The notes beneath the pieces are model-generated. The model had not been told where the DNA came from, ran no database searches, and saw only the letters and a program-made list of their open reading frames with translations. Shown here in pieces: positions 26,293 to 36,283 of a DNA stretch of 59,858 nucleotides. Positions within the stretch are counted from its first letter, which is position 1. Each line of letters begins with the position of its first letter. The DNA is from Pseudobdellovibrionaceae bacterium (lineage in GTDB: Bacteria > Bdellovibrionota > Bdellovibrionia > Bdellovibrionales > UBA1609), in the NCBI GenBank assembly GCA_030591685.1, contig JAUVAX010000013.1, forward strand, positions 1 to 59,858, read 5' to 3'. The position numbers were made by a program, and so were the translations under genes.

Positions 26293-26646
26293 TTGCTAAA
26301 TTATCTTAGTCAACATGTGAGCTATGTATATATTGGTGTTGCAGGCGCGTTACTAATATTTTTCTTTATGGGTAAGAAACAAAAGAGCCAAGGAAAAACA
26401 GATGACTCCTCTGGAGCCTATGATGACTACCTGAGTGATGCGGGGCCAGTGGAGCGTTCATCTAATAAAGCACTTTATTTTAACTTTAGCGGCCATATGT
26501 GGGATGCTTTTGAGGTTTTAGGGGTTACCCCTGAATCCACTGAACTTGAGTTAGAGCGCGCTTATGATGAGGCTCTTGATAGTTTAGAGGGGACCTCTCG
26601 TGAGTTTATAGACTTAGCTTATAGGGTTATTCGAGAAAAGCGCTGA
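26293..26646 (+). CDS. Small membrane protein with J-domain-like C-terminus
   Basis: A 117-residue protein starting at TTG 26293 after AAAGG. One transmembrane helix spans about 11-26 (YIGVAGALLIFFFMG), then a hydrophilic linker, then about 50 residues (MWDAFEVLGVTPESTELELE, RAYDEALDSLE, EFIDLAYRVI) shaped like the first helices of a DnaJ J-domain. The HPD tripeptide needed to stimulate DnaK is missing, so it is J-like only. It lies upstream of glyQS with a gap of about 130 bp. Function unknown. Confidence 0.7.
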   Translation: MLNYLSQHVSYVYIGVAGALLIFFFMGKKQKSQGKTDDSSGAYDDYLSDAGPVERSSNKALYFNFSGHMWDAFEVLGVTPESTELELERAYDEALDSLEGTSREFIDLAYRVIREKR

Positions 26647-26779
26647 GTCAAAGTTGAGTGGAGATAAGCCTCATATGCTCGAGCTTTGAGCATGGTGGCG
26701 GATCTTTGAAGAGTTGCAAAAAAAACAGCAAAATGATATTTATTTGAGGCTAAAAAAACATATTTTCTAGGGGCTTTAA

Positions 26780-28123
26780 ATGGAAGAAAAAAATCTCGCC
26801 GATCTGCAAACTCTTGTTTCTTTATGTAAGCGACGTGGTTTTATTTATCAGAGCTCAGAGATATACGGTGGCCTTAACTCTTGTTGGGACTATGGCCCTT
26901 TGGGGGCTCAGTTTAAAATGAATGTCAAACAAGCCTGGTGGAAGGCTATGACTCGAAGGCCTGACGTGGTGGGGTTAGATGCGGCTATACTTATGCATCC
27001 CACAGTGTGGAAGGCCTCGGGACATGTCGATGGGTTTTCGGACCCGCTTGTGGACTGTTTGGATTGTAAAAATCGTTTTCGTGAAGATACGGCTGAGAAA
27101 AATAAAGAGTCAAAAACCATATGCCCAAAGTGTGGTTCATTAAACTTGACGGAGCCCAGAAATTTTAACCTCATGTTTGAGACCAATATGGGGGCCGTTA
27201 AAGATGAGTCTTCAGTGGTGTACCTGCGGCCTGAAACAGCTCAAGGTATTTTTGTGAACTTTTTAAACGTACAAACTTCGATGCGTAAAAAAATCCCCTT
27301 TGGGATTGCTCAAATTGGTAAGTCTTTTAGAAACGAAATTACACCGGGTAATTTTACCTTTAGAACCAGAGAATTTGAGCAAATGGAGATGCAATACTTC
27401 ATTAAGCCCGGTACAGACGAAGAGAGCTTTGAAAAGTGGAAGTCTATAAGGTGGGATTTTTATAAAAACATTGGTTTAAGGCTCGATAAGTTGAGATACA
27501 AAGAGCACGGTCTGGGTGAAATAGCTCACTATGCAAAGGCGGCCTTTGATGTAGAGTATGAGTTCCCCATAGGTTGGCAAGAGTTAGAGGGGATCCATAA
27601 TCGAACAAATTTTGATTTAACTCAGCATCAAGAATTTTCAAATAAAAAACTAGAGTACTTTGATGAGGCCGCTAAAGAAAAGTACCTCCCCTATGTTATA
27701 GAAACGGCCGTAGGGTGTGATAGGCTTTGCTTGGCGCTACTTTGTGATTCGTACCGTGAAGAAGTAACAACCCTTGATAATGGCAAGGTGGACACCCGAG
27801 TTGTTTTAAAACTGCAGCCGCAATTTGCCCCTAATAAGGTGGCGATTTTACCGTTGTCTAAAAAAGCACCCTTACAAGAGCTGGCGGGTCAGGTTTTTGA
27901 AACACTGATTAAAGATTTAGAGGTGGAGTACGACGAGGCCGGAAGTATAGGCAAGAGGTATCGCCGCCAAGACGAAATAGGGACCCCATTTTGTATAACA
28001 ATTGATTTTGATAGTCTCGAAGACAAAGCGGTGACTATTAGGCACAGGGATACCATGAAGCAGGAGCGAATCCCGCTAGAAAAAATTGAAATGTATGTAA
28101 AACAGCAATTAGAATCTTTTTAA
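26780..28123 (+). CDS. glyQS: Glycyl-tRNA synthetase (alpha2 type)
   Basis: A 447-residue class II synthetase that charges tRNA-Gly. It belongs to the single-chain dimeric form (GlyQS), not the alpha-beta type of E. coli. Visible signatures are [21 protein letters not shown] at the start, a CxxC...CxxC zinc-like insert (CLDC and CPKC, about 94-118), motif 2 [21 protein letters not shown] and motif 3 near [10 protein letters not shown]. The anticodon-binding domain is at the end ([11 protein letters not shown]). An ATG with a nearby GGGG gives a fair start. Length fits the family. Confidence 0.96.
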   Translation: MEEKNLADLQTLVSLCKRRGFIYQSSEIYGGLNSCWDYGPLGAQFKMNVKQAWWKAMTRRPDVVGLDAAILMHPTVWKASGHVDGFSDPLVDCLDCKNRFREDTAEKNKESKTICPKCGSLNLTEPRNFNLMFETNMGAVKDESSVVYLRPETAQGIFVNFLNVQTSMRKKIPFGIAQIGKSFRNEITPGNFTFRTREFEQMEMQYFIKPGTDEESFEKWKSIRWDFYKNIGLRLDKLRYKEHGLGEIAHYAKAAFDVEYEFPIGWQELEGIHNRTNFDLTQHQEFSNKKLEYFDEAAKEKYLPYVIETAVGCDRLCLALLCDSYREEVTTLDNGKVDTRVVLKLQPQFAPNKVAILPLSKKAPLQELAGQVFETLIKDLEVEYDEAGSIGKRYRRQDEIGTPFCITIDFDSLEDKAVTIRHRDTMKQERIPLEKIEMYVKQQLESF

Positions 28124-28174
28124 GATTTAATAGGTATGGGGTCGTTTTTTTAATAAGCCCTAAGGGAGACATAA

Positions 28175-30874
28175 ATGAAAAAGGTCACTCAAAAATATAG
28201 TTTACCCAAAAAGAGTGTTTACTTTTTTTCGGCAAATGAGACAGACGGCCATGCTGGACTTAAAAATATTTTAGGAGGCAAGGGGGCTAACCTGGCCGAG
28301 ATGACGTCGTTAAAACTACCGGTCCCCCCAGGGTTTACGATTTCAACAGAAGTGTGTGATGTGTTTTATAAAAACTCTGAAGTTTTACCAGAGCCTATTA
28401 AAGCAGATATCCTCATGTCTTTAAAAAAAATCGAGAGCTTATTAGGTAAAAAATTTGGAGCAGATAAAAACCCTCTTTTTGTAAGTATACGCTCAGGTGC
28501 GCGCGTGAGTATGCCAGGGATGATGGACACAGTCTTAAACCTAGGGCTCAATGAAAAAACACTACAGGGTTTAATAGAAGAGTCCGGTAACGAACGTTTT
28601 GCATGGGATTCGTACCGGCGATTTATGCAAATGTACTCCAATGTGGTTATGGGTATGAACACCTCGTTTTTAGATATTATTTTAGAGGACCTCAAAGACG
28701 AAAAAGGGTACGAGCAAGATAATGATTTAAGCGTTGAGGATTTAAAAAACTTAACAAAAAAATATAAATCAGAAATTTTACAATCAACAAGCAAAGTCTT
28801 CCCTGAGGACCCCATGGAGCAACTATGGGGAGCTATAAACGCTGTGTTTAAATCGTGGAACACCTCTCGGGCGGTCACTTATCGACAGCTTAACTCTATT
28901 TCCAGTCAGTGGGGCACCGCAGTTAACGTACAGTCCATGGTATTCGGTAATAAGGGCAATGATTGTGCCACGGGGGTGGCATTTACAAGAAACCCGTCAA
29001 ATGGTGAAAAGCATTTTTATGGTGAGTTTTTATTAAACGCTCAGGGTGAAGATGTGGTTGCTGGGATCAGAACACCACAGCCGATCACTAAGTCCGAGGC
29101 GGCGAAAATGGGTCAGGTCTCCCTTGAAGAGTCTATGCCGGGACCCTTTAAACAACTTGTTGAAGTGTATAAAAAATTAGAGGCTCACTACAAAGACATG
29201 CAGGATATAGAGTTTACGATTGAAAAAGAAAAACTATGGATGTTACAAACCAGAACGGGCAAGCGAACAGCAAAGGCGGCGTTAAAAATTGCCTGTGACA
29301 TGTTGGATGAGGGCCTCATCGATGAAGACGAAGCCTTATTAAGAATCGAGCCTCAATCGTTGGATCAACTTTTACACCCCTGTTTAGACCCAAAGGCCGA
29401 AAGAACATTACTCACTAAAGGTTTGCCCGCAAGCCCTGGGGCGGCCATGGGTAAAATAGTATTTTCAAGTGAAGATGCTGTTCGGTTAGAGTCAGATAAT
29501 GTTAAAACAATTTTGGTAAGAGTTGAAACATCTCCGGAGGACATTGAGGGGATGGTTTCAAGTGAGGGGATACTCACCACTCGGGGAGGCATGACTTCAC
29601 ATGCGGCTGTTGTGGCGCGAGGAATGGGTAAAAGCTGTGTGGCCGGGTGTGATGAGGCCGATGTAGATTACTCAAAAAAACAAATGCGCATCAAGGGCTA
29701 TGTGCTTAATGAGGGCGATATTATTACCTTAGATGGTTCGACGGGTGAAGTTTTTCTAGGTGAAGTAAAAACTATTAAAGCCAGCCTAGATGATAACTTT
29801 TCTAGGATTATGCTGTTAGCTGACAAAGCGCGAACACTGAAGGTGCGAGCTAACTCAGACACTCCACATGATGCCGAAGTGGCCAGAAACTTTGGCGCTG
29901 AGGGGATAGGTTTATGCCGTACTGAGCATATGTTTTTCGGTGCAGACCGAATTGATGTTATGCGAGAAATGATAATGTCTGACAGCGAAGAAGAGCGCAA
30001 CGAGGCTTTAGACAGACTCCAACCTATGCAAAAGCAAGATTTTTTAGGTCTATTCACGGCGATGAAGGGGCTGCCGGTGACCATTCGCCTTTTAGACCCC
30101 CCTTTGCATGAATTTTTACCCCATACAGAGCAAGAGGCCATAGATTTATCAAAAAGACTTTCTTGGAACTTGGAGAGTTTAAAACTTAAAGTAAAGTCCC
30201 TTCATGAGTTTAACCCCATGTTGGGGCATAGAGGGTGTCGTTTGGCCATTACCCACCCTGAAATATATAAAATGCAGGCCCTGGCTATTGCAGAGGCCGC
30301 AGTTGAACTTATAAAACAAGGCGACCCCTTGGTGCCAGAAATTATGATCCCTTTGGTGGCGGTGGACGAAGAGTTGAGAGTTTTAAAGCAAGTCGTTGTG
30401 GGGGCTGTTGAGTCGGTGCAGGCCTCGACAGGTGTAAAGTTTGATTATTTAGTGGGGACTATGATTGAGCTCCCTCGTGCAGCACTCACTGCTGATAAGA
30501 TTGCAGTGCATGCTGATTTTTTTAGTTTTGGTACAAATGATTTAACCCAAACAACTCTTGGGGTTTCGAGAGATGATTCTGCCAGGTTTTTAAGCACATA
30601 TGTGGCTGAGGGGATCTTTTCAGAGGACCCTTTTCAAAGTATTGATCAAAATGGCGTGGGGCACCTAGTCAAAACTGCAGTTGAACTTGGACGAAAGGCT
30701 AAGAGCAATATTAAACTTGGTATTTGTGGTGAGCACGGTGGGGATCCAAAAAGTATAGAGTTTTTTCATCTTGCCGGTTTAGATTACATTAGTTGTTCAC
30801 CTTATAGAGTACCCATTGCCAGGCTGGCAGCAGCGCAGGCCAGTGTACGACAGCGGAAGGAACGAGAACATTGA
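28175..30874 (+). CDS. ppdK: Pyruvate, phosphate dikinase
   Basis: An 899-residue enzyme that interconverts pyruvate, ATP and Pi with phosphoenolpyruvate, AMP and PPi. The N-terminal ATP-grasp region shows GGKGANLAEMTSL and PVPPGFTIST. The swivelling domain carries the phosphorylated His476 in GGMTSHAAVVARGMGKSC. The C-terminal TIM barrel has GAEGIGLCRTEHMFF, MIELPRAALTAD, FFSFGTNDLTQ and the active-site LGICGEHGGDP. Full family length. It follows glyQS by 51 bp with its own GGGAGA site, and its TGA overlaps the smc start codon. Confidence 0.97.
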   Translation: MKKVTQKYSLPKKSVYFFSANETDGHAGLKNILGGKGANLAEMTSLKLPVPPGFTISTEVCDVFYKNSEVLPEPIKADILMSLKKIESLLGKKFGADKNPLFVSIRSGARVSMPGMMDTVLNLGLNEKTLQGLIEESGNERFAWDSYRRFMQMYSNVVMGMNTSFLDIILEDLKDEKGYEQDNDLSVEDLKNLTKKYKSEILQSTSKVFPEDPMEQLWGAINAVFKSWNTSRAVTYRQLNSISSQWGTAVNVQSMVFGNKGNDCATGVAFTRNPSNGEKHFYGEFLLNAQGEDVVAGIRTPQPITKSEAAKMGQVSLEESMPGPFKQLVEVYKKLEAHYKDMQDIEFTIEKEKLWMLQTRTGKRTAKAALKIACDMLDEGLIDEDEALLRIEPQSLDQLLHPCLDPKAERTLLTKGLPASPGAAMGKIVFSSEDAVRLESDNVKTILVRVETSPEDIEGMVSSEGILTTRGGMTSHAAVVARGMGKSCVAGCDEADVDYSKKQMRIKGYVLNEGDIITLDGSTGEVFLGEVKTIKASLDDNFSRIMLLADKARTLKVRANSDTPHDAEVARNFGAEGIGLCRTEHMFFGADRIDVMREMIMSDSEEERNEALDRLQPMQKQDFLGLFTAMKGLPVTIRLLDPPLHEFLPHTEQEAIDLSKRLSWNLESLKLKVKSLHEFNPMLGHRGCRLAITHPEIYKMQALAIAEAAVELIKQGDPLVPEIMIPLVAVDEELRVLKQVVVGAVESVQASTGVKFDYLVGTMIELPRAALTADKIAVHADFFSFGTNDLTQTTLGVSRDDSARFLSTYVAEGIFSEDPFQSIDQNGVGHLVKTAVELGRKAKSNIKLGICGEHGGDPKSIEFFHLAGLDYISCSPYRVPIARLAAAQASVRQRKEREH

Positions 30875-33800
30875 GAATTAAAAAATTAGAGCTCTTTGGT
30901 TTTAAGTCATTTAAAGACAGAACAGTCATCGAATTTGACCCCGGGATGACCGGCATAGTTGGTCCTAACGGCTGTGGTAAATCTAATATAGTAGATGCCC
31001 TTGTTTGGGTCATGGGGGAGATGAGCGCTAAGCATCTGCGTGGGACCTCGATGTCAGATGTTATATTTGCAGGGGCCGAAGGGTTTGCCCCTATGGGTAT
31101 GGCAGAGGTCTCTTTGGTTTTAGAAAACGATGGAGGCCCCTTTCCGGCCAAGTACCATAAACACTCAGAGGTGATGATCACAAGACGGCTCCACCGCACA
31201 GGTGAGTCGGAGTACTTGATAAATAAAGAGTCCTGTCGTCTGAGAGATATTCAAGAAATATTTATGGACACAGGGGCTGGAGCAAAAGGCTTTTCTATTA
31301 TTGAGCAAGGGGCTATTGGTAAAATCATCACAGCTAAGCCTAAGGACCGCCGGTCTTTAATTGAAGAGGCCGCTGGAATTACTAAATTTAAAGTGAGAAA
31401 ACGTGAGTCTCAAAGAAAGCTGCAGTCAACAGATCAAAACCTGGTTCGTTTGCAAGATATTATAGGTGAGCAAAAGCGACAACTGGGGAGCTTAGAGAGG
31501 CAAGCGCAAAGGGCAGAGAGATATCGTAAATTAAAAACTCAAATTCAAGAAAAAGACATGTTCGTGTCGTCAAAAAGTTATTTAGAGCTTTCTGATAAAA
31601 TTTCTGAGGCTCAAAAAATATATGATGTGGCGAGCGAAAGTGAAGTGGGCACAACGAGTGACATTGGTCAGCTTGAAAGCTCTTTAGAACAGTTAAAACT
31701 ACACGTGATTGAAAAAGAAAAACATGTTGAAGAGATGCAAACCAAAAACGAAAGTGAGCAAGTAAAAGTTCAAGAAATAGAGTTTGAGCTTAGAGAACTT
31801 CGTTTTGAAATAGAGCAGGCTCGTAGAGATAAAGAAAAAACAGGAACAATCCTAGAGCAATACCAAGTGCGAAAAATAGCTTTAGATAATGATAAAGCAC
31901 AGATTGAGGGAAAGCTCCTTACGGTAAAAGACGTTGCCGATAAGCTGACTCAGGATTACGAAGAAAAAAATGATTTCTTTAACAACATCAACGAGCGTGC
32001 CGCACAGGCGGACATAGAACTGACTGAAAAAAGAAAAGAGCTCTTAACCATCACGCAGGCAGAAAGCCATTTAGAGGCTCAGATATCATCAAAAGAAACT
32101 GTTTTAGAAGAGCTAAGGTCTCGCTTTGAGCAATCCGGAGAAGTGCTTTTAGAGCTGAAACAAAAAAACGTAGAGTTTGAAGAGCATAGAAACAAAGTAT
32201 TTAGAAAACTTGAGGGCCAAAAGCAAATGCAGTTAGGCTGCATGAATGACGTTGAAGTTTATGTAGAAAATTTAGCCATTTTAGAAGCTTCAAAGGCTGT
32301 GAAAGATGAGGAAGTTGAGAGATTCAAAGAAAAACTCGGAGAAGTCTCGGGTAAACTTTATGGCCTTGAAAATTTACGTTCAAATTTTGAAGGATTTGAC
32401 CAGGGAGTAAAAAGCATTATGCTCTGGCAGCGAGAAAAGCAAGAGCAACATGCTGATGGACGGGTCAGCTTTCAGCCGGTATCAGATGTTGTTGAGGTCC
32501 CTCAAAAATTTGAACATGCTATGGAGGCCGCTTTAGGTACAAAACTTCAGCTTCTTCTTTCAGACAGCGGTGAGGAGAGCCTCACAGCTGTGGACTACCT
32601 TAAAGAAAAAAACCTAGGTCGCTCCAGTTTTTTTGCAAAGGATTTTTCTGGCATAAGCTCCTCGCCCTCTGATAACGAAGCGCTGAAAGCTCAAAGCGGG
32701 GTAGAATCTTTGCTCGTTGACGTAGTAAAGGCCCCTGTTGAGTACCAAAAACAAGTGACATGGTTTTTAAAAGATATAGTTGTTGTAGACAACATAAGAA
32801 CAGCGCTAAGAATGCGCTCTCAGTATGCAGACCGTACATTTGTAACCTTAGAGGGCGACACTCTGTCGCCTGAAGGGGTTTTAACCGGCGGAGCTGGAGA
32901 GAGTGCTCAAAGTGGTGTTTTGAAAAGAAAAAGAGAAATCAAAGAGTTTTCACAAAAAAGAGAAGAGTGGGCTGGTAAGTTGTCTTTAGCGCAAGCCTCA
33001 TTAGAAAAACTAAAGGGTCAAATAAAATCTTTAAGAGCCGATTTAGAGCTGGCAAAAAAGAAAAACTCAGAGCAAGAAATTTTAGTTGTAGAGCTAACAA
33101 AAGATTTAGAGCGATCTGAAAATGAACTTTCAAACGCCATGACGGCCGTTGATAAACAAAACAAAGAACTGGAAGGTTTAGAGACACAGGTTGTGGCCGC
33201 AGAGGAAAACATAGCTGAGCTAAAAAATCACCTCATAGAGCTTAAAGAGCAAAAGTTTGATGTGGTGACTCGGGTGGATCAACTGACCGAGGACTTGCGT
33301 TTAGCTCGAGATGGAGTTGATGAGCTTCAGCAAAATGTGACTCAGTTAAAGGTAGAGAGCGCCTCTAAAAACCAAGAGCTAGAGGGGCTTTATTCGCAAC
33401 TAGAGATGTTAAATCGCTCTCTTTTAGTGGTGGATTCTGAGTTAGGTAATATGTCCGATGAGTCTTTAAAAAGTGACGAGTCACTATCTTCAAACTCATG
33501 TCTTGTAGAGCAAAAGCAAGTAGAGCTTGAAGGGCGTATTCAGGGCACTCAGGAGAGTCAAAAAGTACTTTCTTTAGCTACTGATGAGTACGAACGCACT
33601 TACGAGCAAACCAGAGAGGTTGAAGAAAAAGTGACCTCTCAACAACGGGCCCTGAATGAACACAAATCTAGGATTAATGAATCGCAGTTAAAGCTTGAAC
33701 AGCTAAAAATGAAAGAGCAGTATTTATTTGAACAAATCAGAGAGCGTTATATGTTAGACCTTTCTGAGGTGGCTCATCAGTATGCAGACAACGAGGGAGA

Positions 33801-34470
33801 AGTGAGCCTCATAGAGGTAGAGCTTGAGGAGCTTAAGAGAAAAATCTCTAAGGTCGGTGAGGTTAACTTATCTGCTATTAGTGAATATGATGAGCTTTCT
33901 GAGAGATATCAATTTTTATCACAACAGCTCTCTGACCTTAACGAAGCCAAAGACCAACTTCGCAAGGTGATTGATAGAATTAACAGGATTTGCTCACGAC
34001 GATTTAAAGAAACCTTTGAGCTTGTTAACGAGCGTTTTCAAAAAGTATTCCCTGTTCTTTTTGGTGGTGGTGAAGCGCGACTTATACTTGTTGAAGATGA
34101 AGAAAAGGGTGAAATGGGGATTGATATTGTGGCCAAACCCCCAGGTAAAAAGCCTCAGACGGTTGGGCTTCTAAGTGGCGGCGAAAAGGCTTTAACGGCT
34201 GTGTCATTGATTTTTTCTATATTTTTAGTGAAACCTTCACCATTTTGCCTGTTAGATGAGGTTGATGCCCCTCTTGATGATGCTAATGTGATTCGTTTTA
34301 ACGACTTAGTTAGAGAGATGGCAAAGAGGTCTCAAATTATTGTGGTCACCCATAATAAGCACACAATGAAGGTGAATAATAAACTATACGGAGTCACTCA
34401 AGAGGATAAGGGCGTTAGCCGTATGGTGAGTGTCGACATTGAAAAAGCTAGAGAAGTGGCTAGAGTTTAA
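30871..34470 (+). CDS. smc: Chromosome segregation ATPase SMC
   Basis: A 1199-residue condensin subunit. It has an N-terminal head with Walker A GPNGCGKS (31-38), two long coiled coils (about 170-500 and 670-1020), a hinge around 515-660 (VSDVVEVPQKFEHAMEAALG) and a C-terminal head with signature LSGGEKALTA and Walker B PFCLLDEVDAPLDDAN. Length and order match bacterial SMC. It starts at TTG 30871 overlapping the ppdK stop (TTGA), so its translation appears coupled to that metabolic gene. ScpA/ScpB are not in the window. An intrinsic terminator follows. Confidence 0.97.
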   Translation: MRIKKLELFGFKSFKDRTVIEFDPGMTGIVGPNGCGKSNIVDALVWVMGEMSAKHLRGTSMSDVIFAGAEGFAPMGMAEVSLVLENDGGPFPAKYHKHSEVMITRRLHRTGESEYLINKESCRLRDIQEIFMDTGAGAKGFSIIEQGAIGKIITAKPKDRRSLIEEAAGITKFKVRKRESQRKLQSTDQNLVRLQDIIGEQKRQLGSLERQAQRAERYRKLKTQIQEKDMFVSSKSYLELSDKISEAQKIYDVASESEVGTTSDIGQLESSLEQLKLHVIEKEKHVEEMQTKNESEQVKVQEIEFELRELRFEIEQARRDKEKTGTILEQYQVRKIALDNDKAQIEGKLLTVKDVADKLTQDYEEKNDFFNNINERAAQADIELTEKRKELLTITQAESHLEAQISSKETVLEELRSRFEQSGEVLLELKQKNVEFEEHRNKVFRKLEGQKQMQLGCMNDVEVYVENLAILEASKAVKDEEVERFKEKLGEVSGKLYGLENLRSNFEGFDQGVKSIMLWQREKQEQHADGRVSFQPVSDVVEVPQKFEHAMEAALGTKLQLLLSDSGEESLTAVDYLKEKNLGRSSFFAKDFSGISSSPSDNEALKAQSGVESLLVDVVKAPVEYQKQVTWFLKDIVVVDNIRTALRMRSQYADRTFVTLEGDTLSPEGVLTGGAGESAQSGVLKRKREIKEFSQKREEWAGKLSLAQASLEKLKGQIKSLRADLELAKKKNSEQEILVVELTKDLERSENELSNAMTAVDKQNKELEGLETQVVAAEENIAELKNHLIELKEQKFDVVTRVDQLTEDLRLARDGVDELQQNVTQLKVESASKNQELEGLYSQLEMLNRSLLVVDSELGNMSDESLKSDESLSSNSCLVEQKQVELEGRIQGTQESQKVLSLATDEYERTYEQTREVEEKVTSQQRALNEHKSRINESQLKLEQLKMKEQYLFEQIRERYMLDLSEVAHQYADNEGEVSLIEVELEELKRKISKVGEVNLSAISEYDELSERYQFLSQQLSDLNEAKDQLRKVIDRINRICSRRFKETFELVNERFQKVFPVLFGGGEARLILVEDEEKGEMGIDIVAKPPGKKPQTVGLLSGGEKALTAVSLIFSIFLVKPSPFCLLDEVDAPLDDANVIRFNDLVREMAKRSQIIVVTHNKHTMKVNNKLYGVTQEDKGVSRMVSVDIEKAREVARV

Positions 34471-34496
34471 TATTACTAGATATTTTTTATGTAATG

Positions 34497-34526
34497 AGCC
34501 TTTTTCTTTTGAGAAGGGCTTTTTTT
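34497..34526 (+). terminator. Intrinsic terminator of smc
   Basis: A 10-bp stem AGCCTTTTTC / GAGAAGGGCT (two G-T pairs) with a TTTT loop is followed by TTTTTT. It begins 27 bp after the smc stop, so the small membrane gene and ftsY need their own promoter or read-through. Confidence 0.88.
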
Positions 34527-34590
34527 ATAGTAAGCCATTAATATTGAGGTTTTTAACTGTAAATCAAAAAAGCCTTTTAAGGGTGACTTA

Positions 34591-34746
34591 ATGAGTGAGT
34601 TCTATGAGTGGATTTTATATGTTGTAGTTTTTTTTATTGGTATTTTTGCGACATTGGCCTACTGGGTAGCAAGATATTATTTTAAAACTGACGATGAAGA
34701 GGCGCAATTAAAATGGACCTCAAAGAAAGAGAAAAAAAATAAGTAG
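34591..34746 (+). CDS. 51-residue single-pass membrane protein
   Basis: A short frame between smc and ftsY: ATG 34591, stop TAG 34744-34746. The protein opens MSEFYEWILYVVVFFIGIFA, continues the hydrophobic segment to about residue 27, then has a charged cytoplasmic-type tail ending KKEKKNK. A weak AAGGGTG site sits 5 bp before the ATG. Hydrophobicity, the positive-inside tail and placement directly after the smc terminator make it a credible gene. No family recognised. Confidence 0.6.
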   Translation: MSEFYEWILYVVVFFIGIFATLAYWVARYYFKTDDEEAQLKWTSKKEKKNK

Positions 34747-34818
34747 AGCCCTTACTTTTTTAAAAAAAAGTTTGAGAGGGACCTAATAGAAAATAAAATT
34801 TAAAAAACAGAGGTATAA

Positions 34819-36027
34819 GTGTTGGACTGGTTGGATCTTGAAATTTTAGAAAAATCATCGATGTGGATGATTTCAGTGGCTGTATTGCTTACAGTATTAT
34901 TTTTTTATGTTCGAAAGGTATTTTTACTTAGCGATAAGGAACCAGAAATCCCTCAGGGTGAACTTGAGGATTCAAAAGAGGACGTTGAAGAAGAGCCTCT
35001 TGATGAAGAGCCTCTTGATGAAGAGCCTCTTGAGTTGTCGTCATCCGCGGCCCCAGGTGACAGTAAAGAAAATTATGTTGAACAGCGGCCTGTTAGTTCA
35101 GTTAATCTTAAAGAGGCTCTTTCTAATACGCGATCAAATTTATTTGGACGAATAAAAAATGTGTTTTCATCTTCAAGTGGAAACTCTGATGAGGACTTAG
35201 AGGCTTTAGAGGAGGTTCTTTATACAAGCGACCTTGGAGCTAGTACGGTGCAAAAGCTAATGGAGGGTATGACTGAAAAACTAAACTCTCAAGAACAAAA
35301 AGATTTTGAAAAAGTACGATTAGCTTTAAAACATGAGATGCTTGAAATATTTGCACACATGAGCGTCGAGGAGGGGCTTGAAGAACCAAGGCTCTTTGCC
35401 CCTATAGAAGCCGAAAAAAAACCACTCGTGTGGATGATCGTGGGTGTTAACGGGGCTGGCAAGACAACAACTATTGGCAAGCTCTCTCATAAGGCTTCAA
35501 GTCAGGGGCAAAAAGTAATGGTTGTGGCCGGTGATACATTTAGGGCTGCCGCTGGTGACCAATTGCAGGTATGGGCTGAGAGGGCGCAAGTGGATATATT
35601 TTCGCCAGATGGTGTTTCAGACCCTAGTGCTGTGGTTTATGATGGCTATCAAAAAGCAAAGGCTCAAGGCTATGATCTTGTCATTGTTGATACCGCCGGA
35701 CGGTTACACACCCAGGATAACCTTATGGAGGAGCTCAAAAAAATGAAGCGTGTTTTACAAAAACTAAACCCTGAGGCTCCTCATGAGGTTTTAATTGTTT
35801 TAGACTCAAACTCAGGTCAAAACGCACTCATGCAGGCTGAAAAATTTAATGAGGCTTTAGGGCTTACAGGCGCTATTCTCACAAAGCTTGATGGGTCCGC
35901 TAAGGGTGGAGTCGCCGTAGGTTTGGCCAGTCAGTATAAGTTGCCCATCAAAGTTATAGGGGTTGGCGAGGGAGTTGCGGACTTGAGACCTTTTAACTCT
36001 ATTGAGTTTGTCGACTCGATTCTATAA
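34819..36027 (+). CDS. ftsY: Signal recognition particle receptor FtsY
   Basis: A 402-residue GTPase that receives SRP-ribosome complexes at the inner membrane. It starts at GTG 34819 (AGAGG upstream). Unlike E. coli FtsY it has a true N-terminal transmembrane helix (about 16-33), then an acidic linker with three EEPLD/E repeats, then the N and G domains. The G motifs are GVNGAGKTTTIGKL (about 209-222), GDTFRAAAGDQL, VDTAGRL and TKLDGSAKGG. Ffh is not in the window. Confidence 0.96.
   Translation: MLDWLDLEILEKSSMWMISVAVLLTVLFFYVRKVFLLSDKEPEIPQGELEDSKEDVEEEPLDEEPLDEEPLELSSSAAPGDSKENYVEQRPVSSVNLKEALSNTRSNLFGRIKNVFSSSSGNSDEDLEALEEVLYTSDLGASTVQKLMEGMTEKLNSQEQKDFEKVRLALKHEMLEIFAHMSVEEGLEEPRLFAPIEAEKKPLVWMIVGVNGAGKTTTIGKLSHKASSQGQKVMVVAGDTFRAAAGDQLQVWAERAQVDIFSPDGVSDPSAVVYDGYQKAKAQGYDLVIVDTAGRLHTQDNLMEELKKMKRVLQKLNPEAPHEVLIVLDSNSGQNALMQAEKFNEALGLTGAILTKLDGSAKGGVAVGLASQYKLPIKVIGVGEGVADLRPFNSIEFVDSIL
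34990..35034 (+). repeat. Three tandem 15-bp units in ftsY
   Basis: GAAGAGCCTCTTGAT is repeated three times (last base differs in copy 3), encoding EEPLD-EEPLD-EEPLE in the acidic linker of FtsY. Unit number can change without breaking the frame. Confidence 0.9.
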
Positions 36028-36032
36028 ATGAA

Positions 36033-36054
36033 TCAACCTGGCAGGGGTTGGTTT
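36033..36054 (+). terminator. Weak stem-loop after ftsY
   Basis: CAACC / GGTTG (about 5 bp, 7-base loop) followed by GTTTT lies just behind the ftsY stop. It is short, so I regard it only as a possible terminator. Confidence 0.35.
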
Positions 36055-36283
36055 TAATGAGAGCCCTCAAGGGCGCTTGAAATCAGTATGTAAAAATTAA
36101 TTTACTTTATAGTTAGATTTTGACTATAAAACAATAAAAATGAGTTAAATTGTTGATGTCGTTTTATTTTAAAGATGTCGGACAAAAGGCTGGCATTAGG
36201 GGTTGTTATTATTGCCTGAGGCGAGCTAATATTGACTGTCGTCGAGTCACGAACGTGTTAATTTTTACCGATAAGTCTTTGAT

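Noticed and set aside
28366-28878. 170-codon minus-strand frame inside ppdK
   Set aside because: Shadow of a well-supported gene; Ser/Leu-rich text typical for antisense frames.
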